DNA of 64,000 nt, taken from Hyaloscypha bicolor E. Its lineage: Eukaryota; Ascomycota; Leotiomycetes; Helotiales; Hyaloscyphaceae. The translations under genes were made by a program, and so were the position numbers. The stretch lies in contig NW_020194519.1 of NCBI RefSeq assembly GCF_002865645.1, positions 366,378-430,377 on the forward strand, read 5' to 3'. Below the pieces are notes generated by a model. The model was not told the origin of the DNA and made no database searches. It saw only the letters and a program-made list of their open reading frames with translations. Numbering within the stretch: the stretch's first letter is position 1; every line of letters begins with the position of its first letter. Of the stretch, positions 34,614 to 48,100 are shown in pieces.

Positions 34614-34658
34614 TGCTCTATATATAGCTATATAAACGGTGAGGTAATAGAGAAGTAG
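34614..34658 (+). pseudogene. Detached C-terminal tail of the interrupted HET gene
   Basis: Directly after the right target duplication, the reading frame interrupted at 28,890 continues for 14 codons to a TAG at 34,656-34,658. It begins with Cys after the Gly-Glu encoded at the duplication and contains the Asn-Gly-Glu-Val pattern expected at the end of HET proteins (IGEC...NGEV). Several codons look RIP-altered (TAT and ATA runs). This fixes the insertion point of hAT copy 2 to within the last 15 or so codons. Confidence 0.78.
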
Positions 34659-35237
34659 AAAGCGGGTAAGCTAAAGAGTAAATAGGCTAATTTATAATAA
34701 CTTTTCTTTGGGACACTTATATTCAGGAATCTATTAAGCTCAGTACCCTAAAGAAATATCCTTCTACTTATTAAATAATCTTTTATTCTTATTTATAGAT
34801 CTATTCCCACTTTTACCTCTTCTCTAAGCCATCTCTCTTTAATTCCCAGATAATACTAAAGAATATTCCTCCTATAATATTAAGGCAGGCGGTATTAAAA
34901 ATCATTTATTTACTAAAAGCAAGAAATACTAAAATTACTATCTTTAGAAAATTATACCAAGTTTTAATATAATTCCCAAAACTCTTTAAAATACTTTTAT
35001 AAGATAAAAAAGAAGTATATCTAACTTTTAAGGAATTTTCTTAATAATTAAATATAATACGAAATTATAAGAATTTTTATATTATAAGAATTAAGGTTAT
35101 ACCTATTATAATTCAGCTTTTGACCTTATTAGCTAATATAATCACCTAATAATTACCTATAATTCATTGCCTTCTAGATATATATAATGCGGCTGCCTTA
35201 CTAGAGAAATATACTTGGAATATACTAGAGATATTAT
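34659..35237. other. Partly RIP-altered flank; no gene seen
   Basis: Composition is intermediate, between normal and fully degraded, consistent with mutation leaking out of the neighbouring elements. No motif in any frame. Confidence 0.5.
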
Positions 35238-35605
35238 TACGTGGTATTAGTCACGTGGTACCACTGCACGTGACTTAGCGTATAGCCAGTGCTTTTAGCC
35301 CGGTATATAGCCTTTAGCTAAATTCGAGCTCTTTACTACTACTATAATATTACCTTATTATAATAGATATTTAGAAGGCTAAGCCTCTTATAAACTAGTA
35401 TATTATAAAATATATATATTTTCTTATATTTTCTTATATTCTAGTTTTTTTTCTTAGCTTTAAATTATTTTTAGAAGAAACTTTTTATCTTATATTCCAA
35501 GCCCTAAATATTATATTTATTATAGTATTTAAAGCTTATTTTCTTTAATTTTATAAATAATTTCAAATAAATTAATTTAGAATTATTAGAAATATAAGTA
35601 TTATT

Positions 35606-35695
35606 AAAATAATAGGCTTTAAAATAATAGACTTTAAAATAATAGACTTTAAAATAATAAACTTTAAAATAATAGACTTTAAAATAATAGACTTT
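35606..35695. repeat. 15-bp tandem repeat, 6 copies
   Basis: Six near-perfect units of AAAATAATAGACTTT. Confidence 0.93.
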
Positions 35696-35941
35696 AAAAT
35701 AATAAAAGTAAAAAGCTTTAAAATTCTTAAAGAAATTAGGTATTTATATTTCTATAAATATATATTAATAATATATTAGAAATTCTTTTAAAAACCTCGA
35801 AAATTAAAAAACCTTATATAAAAGCTATTTTTTAAGTTCTAGAATAATAGATATTTATAAACTAATAATCTAATTATTATTCTTAAGCTTTATTTTATAA
35901 CTTTATAAGCTTTATATATATATTAGTAATATAATTACTAG

Positions 35942-36073
35942 AAAAATATAATAAATAAAAAATATAATAAATAAAAAATATAATAAATAAAAAATATAAT
36001 AAATAAAAAAAATATAATAAATAAAAAATATAATAAATAAAAAATATAATAAATAAAAAATATAATAAATAAA
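35942..36073. repeat. ~16-bp tandem repeat, about 8 copies
   Basis: Units of AAAAAATATAATAAAT, with small length differences in the A run. Confidence 0.9.
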
Positions 36074-36604
36074 TTTTTTAGAATAGAATATTATATAATT
36101 CGGAACTATATTGACTTCTATAAAAGCTTTTAGAGTTTTTATTAGTTTTTATTATTTTATTAATAGCTTTTCTCGAATTAAATATTATATTAATATTTCT
36201 AGAAAATTTATAAAAATAGAATTCTTTAATTTTATTCTAAAACTTTTAAAAACTAATAATTATATTATTATTAAAAAATTATATAAATAAACTAGAAAGC
36301 CTAATATTTTATTTTTTTAATATTAATATTATTATAAAAAGCTATTAAGAAAATATTTATAAGACTCTTTTATATAAGAATATTTATAGTTATAATAAAG
36401 CTATTTTTAAGAATATTAAGCTTTATAATACTAAATTCGAAAAGAATATTAAATATTATATAACTATAATAAATTAGTTTATAATATCTCTAGCTATTTC
36501 TATTTTATTTACTTTTATTATTTCTATAATTCTGGTTCTTTAAATCTTTTCTTTTTTAAAGAACTTCGAACTATTTCTTATTTATTTTTATCTAAAATCT
36601 CTTA

Positions 36605-36905
36605 TATCTTATATTTCTATTAGTATAGCTATTTCTTTGGGAGTTATATATATAGTTACGAGACACGGGATATGGGTAATGAGATATGAAATACGGGATA
36701 TAGTTATGTGACCTCGCATTCCATTAGTAACTCGACTAGTAGACTAGATCCCTTTAGGCTTAGCAGATTTAGGAATCGCATATTAATACTATAATACTAT
36801 AATCCTTACTTCTGAATAATAAAAACTTTACTAACTAATATAACTAGTATTTCTATACCTATATAATAGTACTATATATTACTAGTAAACTAATAATTTC
36901 TTTTT
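36605..36905 (+). repeat. ~290-bp repeat, copy 1
   Basis: Starts near 'tagtatagctatttcttt' and contains 'tagttacgagacacggga', 'tgacctcgcattcc' and 'tagatttaggaatcgcatatt'. The reverse complement recurs at 38,385-38,670. This copy is clearly less RIP-damaged than its surroundings, so it arrived or was copied later. It lies inside the element at 35,240-37,673. Confidence 0.75.
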
Positions 36906-38384
36906 AGAAATACTAGAATTATTAAACTTCTAGATCTAATTTTCTTTATTCGAAATTATACTATATTTAATAACTAGCTAATTTAGATTAAAAATAAATT
37001 ATAAAGAAATACTAATTTATATTTCTTAGAAAATCTTAAAATTATATATATTTCTAGTAAATTTATAAATAATATTTTTATTTTAACTAACTCTTATATA
37101 AATAAAAATAGTTTGAATTAATATTATTAGTTTTTAAAATTATATTCTTATCTAAAGAAACTATATTCTAATTTTAATATAATATAGAATATTTATTATA
37201 ATTTTAATAAGCTTTAAATATATTTTAATTAAATATTTCAGGAATTTTATATTCTTTTTTATAACTATTTATAAAAAGTAATATTAGTCTTTAAAATATT
37301 AAATATAAACTAAATAAGAAATTTTTATTAAAACTCTAGAAATTAATATATATATTATAATAATTTTTCTATTAATATTATTTGTTTTATTTAATATTAT
37401 ATTATTAATAACTAATAAATTAAGACTATATATAAGAAAACTAAAAAGTATAAGAAAATAGAAGCTATTTTAGCTAAATTTATTTCTAGTATTATATTCT
37501 TTTATATTTTTAAGAGATATACTATTAAAAAAGAATTCAAGAAATCTATTATAATAAAATAATTATTATAGTAGTAATAAAGAGCTTGAATTAAGTTAAA
37601 GGCTATATACTAGGCTAAAAGCACTGGCTATATACCAAGTCACGTGCAGTGGCACCACGTGACTGGTACTACGTAACAAAATCTATTATAAAACCGGGTT
37701 TCTGGATTTAGAAAATAAAATAAAATAGTTTTATTTTAAGAATTCTAAACTAAAAAAAGAAATTCTAAATATAAGAGCTTTAGTATTCTAAATACTAGTT
37801 CTAGTTATATATATTATTAATATTATATAATACTAAATTTATTAATAAAATAATAAAATATTATATAATTATTTTTTTCTTTTTAAAAAGCTTATTTTAA
37901 ATACTTTTAAATTAATAATTTATAAATTATATAATTTTATATATTTTATTTCTAGTATTTCCTATTTATATAATTTACTAGCTTCTAATATATTGGTTTT
38001 TTTAAGTTATAAGAATTAGAATTAGAACTAAAAGATCTAATTAAAATATTAAAATTATAGCTATTAAAATTATTAATTATATTAATTTTAACTTTTTTAT
38101 TATTTTTATTTATTATAATTTTTAGTTTTAATAAAAATATCTTTTTTTTATATAATTAAATATTATAATTCTTTATTTAGTATTTATTATTTTTATAATA
38201 TATATATTTATTTTATTTATAATATAACTAGTATTTTACTAGAAATATAAATTATATTTAATTATTTATAAAAAGAAAAAAGAAAAAGAATTATAAAAGT
38301 TTAATAATTATATTTATAATATTTATATATATTAGAATATCTAGCTAACTATTATATTATTTTAATAAACTTAATATAAATTCG

Positions 38385-38670
38385 AGAAAAATTTAGTATT
38401 AGTTTACTAGTAATATATAGTACTATTATATAGGCGTGAAAATATTATTATATTAAAGTTAGTAAAGTTATTATTATTTAGAAATAAAGAATATAGTATT
38501 ATAGTATTAATATATAATTCCTAAATCTATTAACCCTAATAAAGTCTAGTTTACTAGTTAAATTACTTATAGGATATAGGGTTATATAACTATATTTCAT
38601 TATTTATATCTTATATTCTATATCCTGTAACTATATATATAACTTCTAAAGAAATAGCTATACTAATACT
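38385..38670 (-). repeat. ~290-bp repeat, copy 2 (inverted)
   Basis: Reverse-complement copy of 36,605-36,905 with many additional transitions (for example 'taaccctaataaagtctagttt' in place of the GC-richer version). Confidence 0.72.
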
Positions 38671-39099
38671 AGAAACTCTCTAAAAAACGCGAAAAATAGT
38701 ATTTTTCTCTAATTATATATAAATTCCCTAATTCGGCCTAGTATTAGATTTCCCAAATACTTTATATATTTATATTATTTCTGAGATTTTAATTATATAC
38801 TAAAGACTATAGCTTTTTATATATAACTTCCTCTTTTATAATATTTCTCTATTCTATATAATAGTCGGACTTAATATTATACTAAAGGGGCCCTACTTTT
38901 TAGTTAGGAAAAGCAAAGTATCCCGTACTATACTAAAATTACTATATAATTACAAATACTTGAATTATACTATATTACTAAATAATTCTTAAATTAATAC
39001 ATAATTAAAAATATAATCTCTTATTACTCTAATACTACAAAATCTGTATTTTGAGCTATTAAATTAGTTAATATTACTAATCTAGATAATAAAGAATAC

Positions 39100-40780
39100 A
39101 GAACTACCTCCTCTCGTACCTCCTTTATCTCCTTATCTAATTCCCTAGACTCTTCTAATATTGCCCGTATATATAATTAACTAAGAGAATTTCCCTTTAC
39201 CTAGTAAGCTTATTTAGATACAAGTATTATAGGATTAATAGGGATATTAGTAAAGATTACGGGATTTTCGGCCTATATATAATTGAATTCAGCTTGTTTC
39301 TTAGCTACCTTATTATAAAGTAATTAGTATTTAATTCGAATAGCTTTAAGCTCGCTTTCCGTAGGTTCGTTTTAGGGATTACGAATTAGTATTAGAAGCT
39401 CGGGAGAAATAATTATATTAGTTCTAAGGACTTGCTTCTTTGCTTATACCTCCAGATCTCTTACTCTTTTCTTTCTCTCTCTCTTTGCCGCTCGTACGGC
39501 GATTCCTACTCTTTTAAGAGCTTCCTTTTTAGCTAATTTAGCCTTTATAAGCTATTTTTTAGCCTTCTTTAGCTTCTTCTCTATTATGTTTCTTACTTTA
39601 ATTTTCTTCTTTTCCAGAGTATTAGATATATTTAACCACTTCCCTTTTTAGAAACTAAGCCGTATATTTAGCTTAGTCTTATAACGTTTAACCTGTACCT
39701 TGCGAGTATTCTGGGCATCTAGCTCTTAGAAACTTCTAAGTATTAGGTGGTTCTTAGTAGCCTTAATTATAACTGAATACTCTTTATAAGAGGAGGAGCT
39801 TAAAGCATCCAGAATCTTGTTATTAAGATTATTGAACCATAGAACGCATTTATTATATAAAGAAGAAGATTTTGGAAGGGTAGGTAATTAGTATTTGTAA
39901 ACAGGAGCAGGAGCAGGAGTAGGCGTAATAAATCATGTATTTTCTATATCTAATTCAGTTTCCGATTCAGATCCAAACTCCAAGAATTAAAGGCCAGTAT
40001 CTTTCCTTCTCTTTTTACTATACTTCTTGAGCTTTCTCTATACTGCTTTGAAACTAACAGGCCAAATTCCAGTATTCTAAAAGGCGTATTTAATTATATA
40101 AATAGTAAATATCTTCTCTCTTATTTCAGGAAAATCGCGAAAAAAGTACTAGATATTATATTCCGGCTTATATAAGCGAATCATATTTATAATATTAATC
40201 TATTAGTAGTATTTCTATTCCCTAAAAACACTAATATTATATAATTAAAGTAAGTAGGTTTAGTAAGAAGGGAATTAAATAATTTATATCTTATTAAATA
40301 TAGCTTTTAAGATAAAATTATCTATTTAGTAGCAAGTTACTTCATTAATTAAGAGAATATGCCATTTCTTGTCAGGACTATAATTATTATACTTAATAAA
40401 ATAATCTAATTAAACTATATAAATACCCTTATTCATATATCCTATAAAAGAGACTATAATAATCTTATAACTAGTTATATTTTCGTGAAATCAAGAAACC
40501 ATAATTATAACTTCAGGAATAATTATTACTAGAGGAATTGCCTTATTATCTATAGATATATACTTAATTATTATAAGAAACATGCGATTTTCTAGTATTC
40601 CTATATATATTTCCTTAATTCTAATTAGAATAACTACTTTCTCTCCTATAGGTATATAAATTCGTACTTCTTTCTCGTTTATATTATATATTAGTAGGCT
40701 TTCTATAACTATTTAAGCTTCTTTAATACTTTAAACTTTAATACTATTAATTTATAAGCTTTTAATAATACTATAGCTTA
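39100..40780 (-). pseudogene. pogo/Fot1-type transposase remnant (Tc1/mariner superfamily)
   Basis: Read on the minus strand, the DDE_1 pattern appears from about 40,720: YNINEKEVRIYIP, ISIDNKAIP, then stop (Trp expected) before FHENIT and a following KKWHILLINEVTC. In Fot1-like proteins the last motif reads LLIDGA.CH, so the catalytic Asp is Asn here, a G-to-A change. FPS...THL then leads into a long Lys/Arg-rich C-terminus (RVGIAVRAAKREKERVRDLE) near 39,420-39,540. There are many in-frame stops. The part at 39,300-40,080 is markedly less AT-rich than the rest. The N-terminal DNA-binding half, expected near 40,800-41,500, is not readable, and I could not find the terminal repeats. Confidence 0.75.
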
Positions 40781-40789
40781 TAAGAACTA

Positions 40790-43700
40790 GCTATTATATT
40801 TTACTAACTTAAGAAATCTATTTTTTAGTTATTTTATTATTCTTAAAAATATTATAAAAGTATTATTAGTATAATAGTTATTAGTTATAAAATTAAAAAT
40901 TCTCGAGATTATAAGAATTTCTTTTAAATACTTTCTGAAATAAAAAATAAATTAGAATAAACTTAACTTATATAAAGGTATTAAATATATTCGAGTTTTT
41001 TCTTTTTTTCTAATAAGAAAATAAAGCTGAAATAGTAATATATATAATAGAGAAAATAGATTTAATAATTAGATATATTTAAGATAATATAATTATAAAT
41101 TAGAAATAATTATAAAAAGTAAAATATAGAATTAGGCTTTTATTATAGAAAAGAATACAAATATATATACCTAAAAAAATATAATCTAGGAAATAATTAA
41201 AGCAGGCTAAACTAAATAATAATAATAGAAAAATAAGAAAGTAATATAATAGAAATATAAATATAATAGTAATATCTAAAATATTAGAATATAAAACAAA
41301 ATAATGAAATTTTTATAATATAAGTATATTCTAATTCCTTATTTATATAGAAATATTTCTATTAACTTAAATAATAATATAAAAGAAAGAAAATAATATA
41401 AGGAATATATAAAAAATAAAATATATAAATATACTAAAGATATTAGGAAAGTATAAAATAAGGATTAATAAAAAGGAAGTTAGAATAATAGAATTAAGAA
41501 ATAACTTAAAATAAGATATTATTTCTTTTGAAACTAATTTATATTTCTTCTAAAAGCTAATTCTATTTATTTAGTATTTATTAATATTAATTTTATATAG
41601 TATAAAAGTAATATTAAATATTTTAAAGATTATAGAAAAAAGAATTATAAGATAATACAAATAGGGTTTATAGTACTATTATTAAGTTTGAAATAGTTAA
41701 TATTAAAGTTAATATAAAATATAAAAAGATTAGATATTTTAAATTAGTATTAAGGATATAGTATTAAAGATATCTTTTTAATTACTTAGATAATATTTAA
41801 TAGTAAGAAATAGATTAATAATAAGAGTTAGTAAATTATACTAGCTTCTTAAAGAAATAATTAGTTCCCGGTAATAAAATAATATTATAATTAGAGAAAG
41901 AGTTTTATATAAGAGAAATTTCTTTTATATAAAAGTAAAATTATATAATATACTAATTAAGTTTTAATATATACTTTTAAAGTAGTTATAATATATGCCT
42001 TAAATATAGCTATAATTATATAGAAGAAAAGGTAAGTTTCTTAATTTAAGATAAGCTAAATATAAAATAGGCTTTAAATAAATAGATCTAGTTTATTTAA
42101 TATCCGAGAAATTCCCAGAATTACTTATTATTAAGTACTTTTAGAAATAACTATTAGGTTTAATAAGGTTTCTTTTTCTTCTTATAAGAACTCTAGTTTA
42201 GCTATTTTATTTATATATAACTTCTAATTAAGAAGTTTATTTAAATATTATAAGGAAACTTATAATAATAGTTTAAGTTAAAGTTAAGATCCAAAAATAT
42301 TATAGTTAAGCTTTAGACTAATATAAGCTATAAGAATAGCTAGTTAAAAAAGTAAATAAAGCTTCTAAAAGATTTCTAGCTTAGTAAGAAATATATAAAA
42401 GGTCTTTTTTCTTTTTCTCTTTATTTCTTATTTCTAAATATAGTTACTATTTATATATTATAGTTCGGAATTAAGAGTTTATAAAATAACTTCTTAATTT
42501 TCTATTTATTTTTATATTAAAGAAATACTTTATATTTAATTCCCAAAATCTAATAATAGAATCTTATATATTAAGAATATTATCTAGTAATAATAATTAG
42601 ATAATAGTAAGAAATAAGTAATAGTAAAGCTTATCCGATTTTTAGAATAGTAATCTAATAATAATATTTTCTAAAAGTTATAAATAATAATTAGAAAGAA
42701 AAATTAAAAGATATATAAAAAATTAAAAATAATAAGCTTTATTTTAGATTAAGAAAAGTTCCTATTATTAAATATTTCCTTCTAGTTCTTTATAAAAGAA
42801 ATATACTTTACTTTTTCTAATTCTAGTAACTCTAGAATATATATAATAATACTAGTAGCTTTCTTAATTTCCTAAATACTATTTTACTTATAATATTTTA
42901 TAACTATTTCCTTTTCTAGTTCTATATTTATCTTAAAATATTTATTTATAAATATATATTTATTATTAATTTTATTTTTAGGGAAATACTAGAATCTATT
43001 CTATTTACTAAACTATTTAAATTAATTTCTAGTATATATTCTTTAAAATATAATATTACTAAGCTTTTCTAGTATATAATATTCTTTTAGTTAATTTATA
43101 TATCTTATTCTATATAAGCTAAACTAGTAGTATAATAGCTTTATATTTCTTAACTTATCTTAATTTATTAATTTAATATTATATATAAGAATTAGATCTT
43201 TTTCGGAAATAGGCTTTAAATAAATTTAGTAAATAGTATTATATTACTTCTTTTTTTCTTAGTATTTTCTATTTTTCTTTATTTTAGTTTCTTTAATATC
43301 TTTATTTTTTATTTATATTTATTTTATATATATTTCTAGAAGTATTTCTCTATTATAAATTTTATTTTATTTAAGTATTTTCTAGATTAGAAAATATATT
43401 TTTATAAATAATATAATTTCTTTATTATAAATTATATAAAAAGAAATAAATCTAGTTAGTTTATATATAATAATTTAGTTAGTAAATAAAATATATAATA
43501 ATAAATCTATCTAAGATTTCTTTTTACTTATTATAAATATAATAAGTATTTAAATAATTAGTTAATATTTTCTTTTAATTATATTATTTCTTTTAAAATT
43601 ATAGGCTAAAATAATAATTCTATTAATTCCTAGCTTATTACTTCTTTAAATTCTAATCTATTATTTATTTTAAGCTATCTAAATAAATTATATCTATAAA

Positions 43701-45120
43701 TAATTTCTTTCTAAATAAACTTAGTAATCTTCTTACTAGTTAGGTTCTTTAAAGATCTAGCTTTAATTTATTCTAAGAAATTATCTCTAATAATAACTAA
43801 TAAGTTATATTCTTTATAGTCTAGTAATTTAATTATATTAATTCTAAGGTAATAGAAAAAAAATAGCTTTTATTAGATATAAAGCTTCTTTTTATTTTAT
43901 TTTACTTTTATACTAATAGATTTTATAAATATTAATATATTTCTATATATAATTATAGTAACTTTTCTAGTAATAATAGCTAGCTATTAAGTAAAAGGTA
44001 CTTTCTTTTCTAGTATATCTAATCTTATTATAAAGCTCTTTAATAATAATCTCTCTTTATTTTTAATTATTAATAATAAGTTAAGATAAATATATTTTAG
44101 ATATAATTTTCTAGAATAATTAATTTCTTATACTATAATTTAAAGCTTCTTTATTTAATTTTTAAAACTCGGCTCTAGATATTTCTTTTAGTCTAGAAAA
44201 TATTATAAAATATTATATAATATTCTAGTATTATTTAAAATAGCTATTATTTAAATAATCTAATAAAATAGTCAAGTTATTAAATAAAGTATAAGAATTA
44301 GTATTATTATTTACTATTTTACTAAAAATTATATATAAAGAACTATAGCCTTTACTATATAATTTCCGGATATTATTATTTTTTAATATTATTAATTTAC
44401 TTCTAGATATAGTAAGATTTTAATTATTAATTTCTAGTAACTAGATACTATTATCTAAAAATCTAGTAAAGGTTTTAGAAATCTAATTTCTTGAAATAAT
44501 ATTATATAACTAAACCAAAACTACTTTTTTTAATTAAACTTTCTATTTAATAAATACTATTCTAATAATATTAAGCTCTATTACTAATTATTTATTAATA
44601 TTCTTATTATTTTTAGTATTACTTTTTTATTATAAATATCTTAATAATTTATTATTAATAATATACTTAGTTTTTTTAATATATTTAATTTTAAAATTAA
44701 ATAATTAAATTTATATTAGCTAATAAGTAACTAGAGCTTTAGGAAGATTTATAGCCGCTTTACTTAGCTATATAATAAGTATATTAGTATCTAGTTTAAG
44801 AATAAAATAAATTTTATATAGCCAGAATTATATTTTTTATAGATATTTTACTAGCTTTTAATATTTTTTTTTAGTAATATTATATTACTATTTAGTATTA
44901 TTTTAGATTCTAGACTTATATTATATAACTTTCTTTTTCTTTTTATTATTATATTAACTAAAAGTTCTATTCTATTTATTTAGGCTAATATTTATTACTA
45001 ATATAATTATTCCCTAATCTTCTAATAAATTATAATATAACTTATAAAATATTAAAATAATAATAAGCTTTTCTTAAAAGATTTATATAATTTATTTTTA
45101 TTTATTATCCTAGTTCTATA
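40790..45120. other. RIP-degraded AT-rich sequence, unassigned
   Basis: No readable coding sequence; stops in all frames. Its right part probably continues the inverted element described for 45,125-50,836, but the matching partner lies beyond the window. Confidence 0.55.
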
Positions 45121-45124
45121 TTAT

Positions 45125-48100
45125 ATTTTTTCTTATTAAATAATAAATAGATTTAGTAATAATTATAAAGCCTTTAATTTAAATATAATAATAAATAATA
45201 ATTCTAATAAATACTTTATTTTTAGTTATATTATTATAATATTTCTATTTTAAGATTTTAGTAATTCCTAAACTTAAAAGGCTTCTTTTAAATACTTTAT
45301 AAATAAAGCTAATAATAATTATATTATTATAATAAAACTAAAACTTTTCTCTAATATTAGTTCTAGCTTATTTAATTTTATTTAAGGTTATATCTAGATT
45401 TTAAAAATATTTAAATATAAAATATTAAATAATAGATAAAATAAGCTACTTATTATAGTTTATATAAGATTCTTTAATTCTAATATTATTAATAAATAAT
45501 ATAGTAATTTTGGGAAATAGATTATTTAGAATAGTTATAATAACTTATATAAATTATATAACGGAATTAGTAGCTTTCTATAATAATATAGTTATTCTTA
45601 ATAGTTCTAGAGGTATTATAAATATAGTTAAATCTTTATTATAAAAATCTAATATAAATTAATTAGAGAAATATAAATATATTTAGTAAATTTTTCCGAG
45701 ATCTTATTAGTAAATAAGAATAAGTTAGTATTTTATAAAGTTATTAAATTTATTTTTATAATAGTATTAATTAGTTTATAAGTTCTAGTAATTTTTTTTA
45801 TAAGAATTATAGATTTTAATATAGTTTATTATATTTCTTAAAAACTTTATAATTTAGATATTTTAATAGTATTTTTATTATTACTAGTATTAGAGCTTTA
45901 GAATATAGAAAATTCTTTTTTTACTAGGCTTTATACTTAATAGTCTTAATTAGAATAAATAAGCTAATATTTTTATAAATTTTTCTTAATTCTTTTTAAT
46001 TAAATATAATTATACTTTCTTAATTAATTATTAATTCTCGAAATATAACTAGCTTCTTTTTCTAAAGCTAATTACTAATATTTAATTATTTAAAATATTC
46101 CGAAATAAGTTATAAATTTCTTAAAATAACTAATATTTTTAATAAAAAGCAGTTTTTATATTTCCTAATATATTTCTATAAATATTCTCTAGCTTTAGAT
46201 TTCTTAAACTAGTTCGAATATTTACCTGGGCTTTTTCTAGTTCTATTATTAGTATTTATTAGTTAAATTTTCTTATTCTTTATTTTATATATTTCTATAA
46301 CTAGAAATAAACTATAATTTTTTTTTTTTAAAGCTATAGCTATTTTTTTTAATATTCTTTTTATTTAATCTCCGGAATTTATAATCTTTCTATTTAGCTT
46401 TTTTCTAATTAGATATAAAAAGTATTTTTTATCTAGTATTTTAATATATTTTTCTTAAGTTTTTATATATTTTAAAATTCTTTCTAGTTTTAGATTTAAT
46501 ATTTCTTAGTTTTAGGAATATATTTCTTTATTATTAGAAAATATTACTTTTTTCTTTTTTAGAAATATTTTTATTTAATATCTTTTTTATTTTTTTTTCT
46601 ATTAAATCCGGAACTATTCTTAATAATATTCTAATTAGAGTTTTTTTTATTTTAGTTTTATTAAAAATATTATTAATTTTCTAAATTTCTAAACCTAAAA
46701 TAAAAGAATTTATAAGAAATTCCGATACTTTTTTATTTTCTCTAATATTACTATTAGTTATAATACTAGGTTCTATTTTTCTTTTTTATTTTCTATTTCT
46801 TATTCTATATTATTTAATTTCTTAATTCTAGAAGCTTAATATTTTTAAATTATTACTTTTCTTTTATTTTCTAATATTTTTTAAAAATAAAATAATTATA
46901 ATAATATAAATATTCTAGTTATTTTTAGGATTAGTAAATTTTTTATTTTATAAACTATTATTTTTATATATAATATTTATTTTTATTTTTATTAAAAATA
47001 ATTAATTAAATAGGATTTTTAGAGCTTTTTTAATTAGAAAAAATATATTTTTATATTTTATTTTATTTATAATTTTAGTTCTAAGCTTTATTATTTCTAT
47101 AAATCCAAATTCTGCCCTAATAATAATAAATATTTAATAATCTATAGTATTATATATTATTTTACTAATATTTCTAGAAATCTTTTTAGGAAAAATATTA
47201 ACTTTAGTTTTAATATTAATTATTTCTTTATATTTAATATTTCCTTAAGATTCTCGAAATATAAATTAGAGATATAAAAATTATATAATATATTTATAAA
47301 TTAGTAATATTCGAATATTAATACTATTACTTTTAAATTAAATAATTCTATTAGTATTAGATACCTAAGCTAGTATTTCTAATTTCTTAAATATTCTATC
47401 TATTATATAAGTTATAATTACTAGCTCTATAGATTTTCTAATATATCTAATTATATTTAATATAATAGTATTTCTTATTTATAAAATAATAAAATAGAAA
47501 GTATTATTTTTAATTTATTAGTTCTAAAATATAATAGCTAGATCTAGTATTTTTAAGATATTAATAAATATTCTTGTTTTTTTCTAAGTTTTTATAAGTA
47601 AAATAATTACTTTTTATAGTAATCTTATTAGAATATTATTAACTTTAGAAGTCTTATATTTATTATAATTAAAAATATATTAGATTCCTAATTTATTCTA
47701 TTTATTTCCGGAAATATTAATATCTATATTTTTAGTTAGGCTATTTCTTTATTTATTACTTTTTAGAATACTATTTTTCTAGACTCTTATATAAAATAGC
47801 TTTTCTTCTATTCTAGTTTATTTTTAGAAAACTTCTTTAATTATTTCTATTTCTTTTCTCTTTTTTCTTAATAAGAAATCTATTATAATATTAATAGAAA
47901 TACTATTTATAGCCAAATTTTAGTATTATTTATTAATTTCAGAATCTAAAATATTAGTAATTCTAATATAATTTCCTCTAAAATAAAGTAGCTATTTAGA
48001 TTCCCTAGATATAACTTACTTACTTTTATATATAGATCCCGGTTAGCTAGTTCCTTTTTCTTTTTCTTATTTAGTAAACTAGATATTTCTTATTAATCTA

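Larger units (their letters stand above)
35238..37675. mobile_element. 2.43-kb TIR transposon with TA duplication
   Basis: The element is 35,240-37,673 with inverted repeats of about 130 bp (35,240-35,369 and 37,543-37,673). They share 'agtcacgtgg', 'ccactgcacgtgactt', 'tatagccagtgcttttagcc' and 'agctcttta.tactactataat'. TA flanks both ends (35,238-35,239 and 37,674-37,675), as in the Tc1/mariner superfamily. The interior is RIP-degraded and no transposase is readable. Two tandem arrays and one copy of a 290-bp repeat lie inside it. Confidence 0.85.

Noticed and set aside
35942..36073. CRISPR-like array from regular repeats
   Set aside because: Units are directly adjacent without spacers; it is an AT minisatellite in a eukaryotic repeat block.
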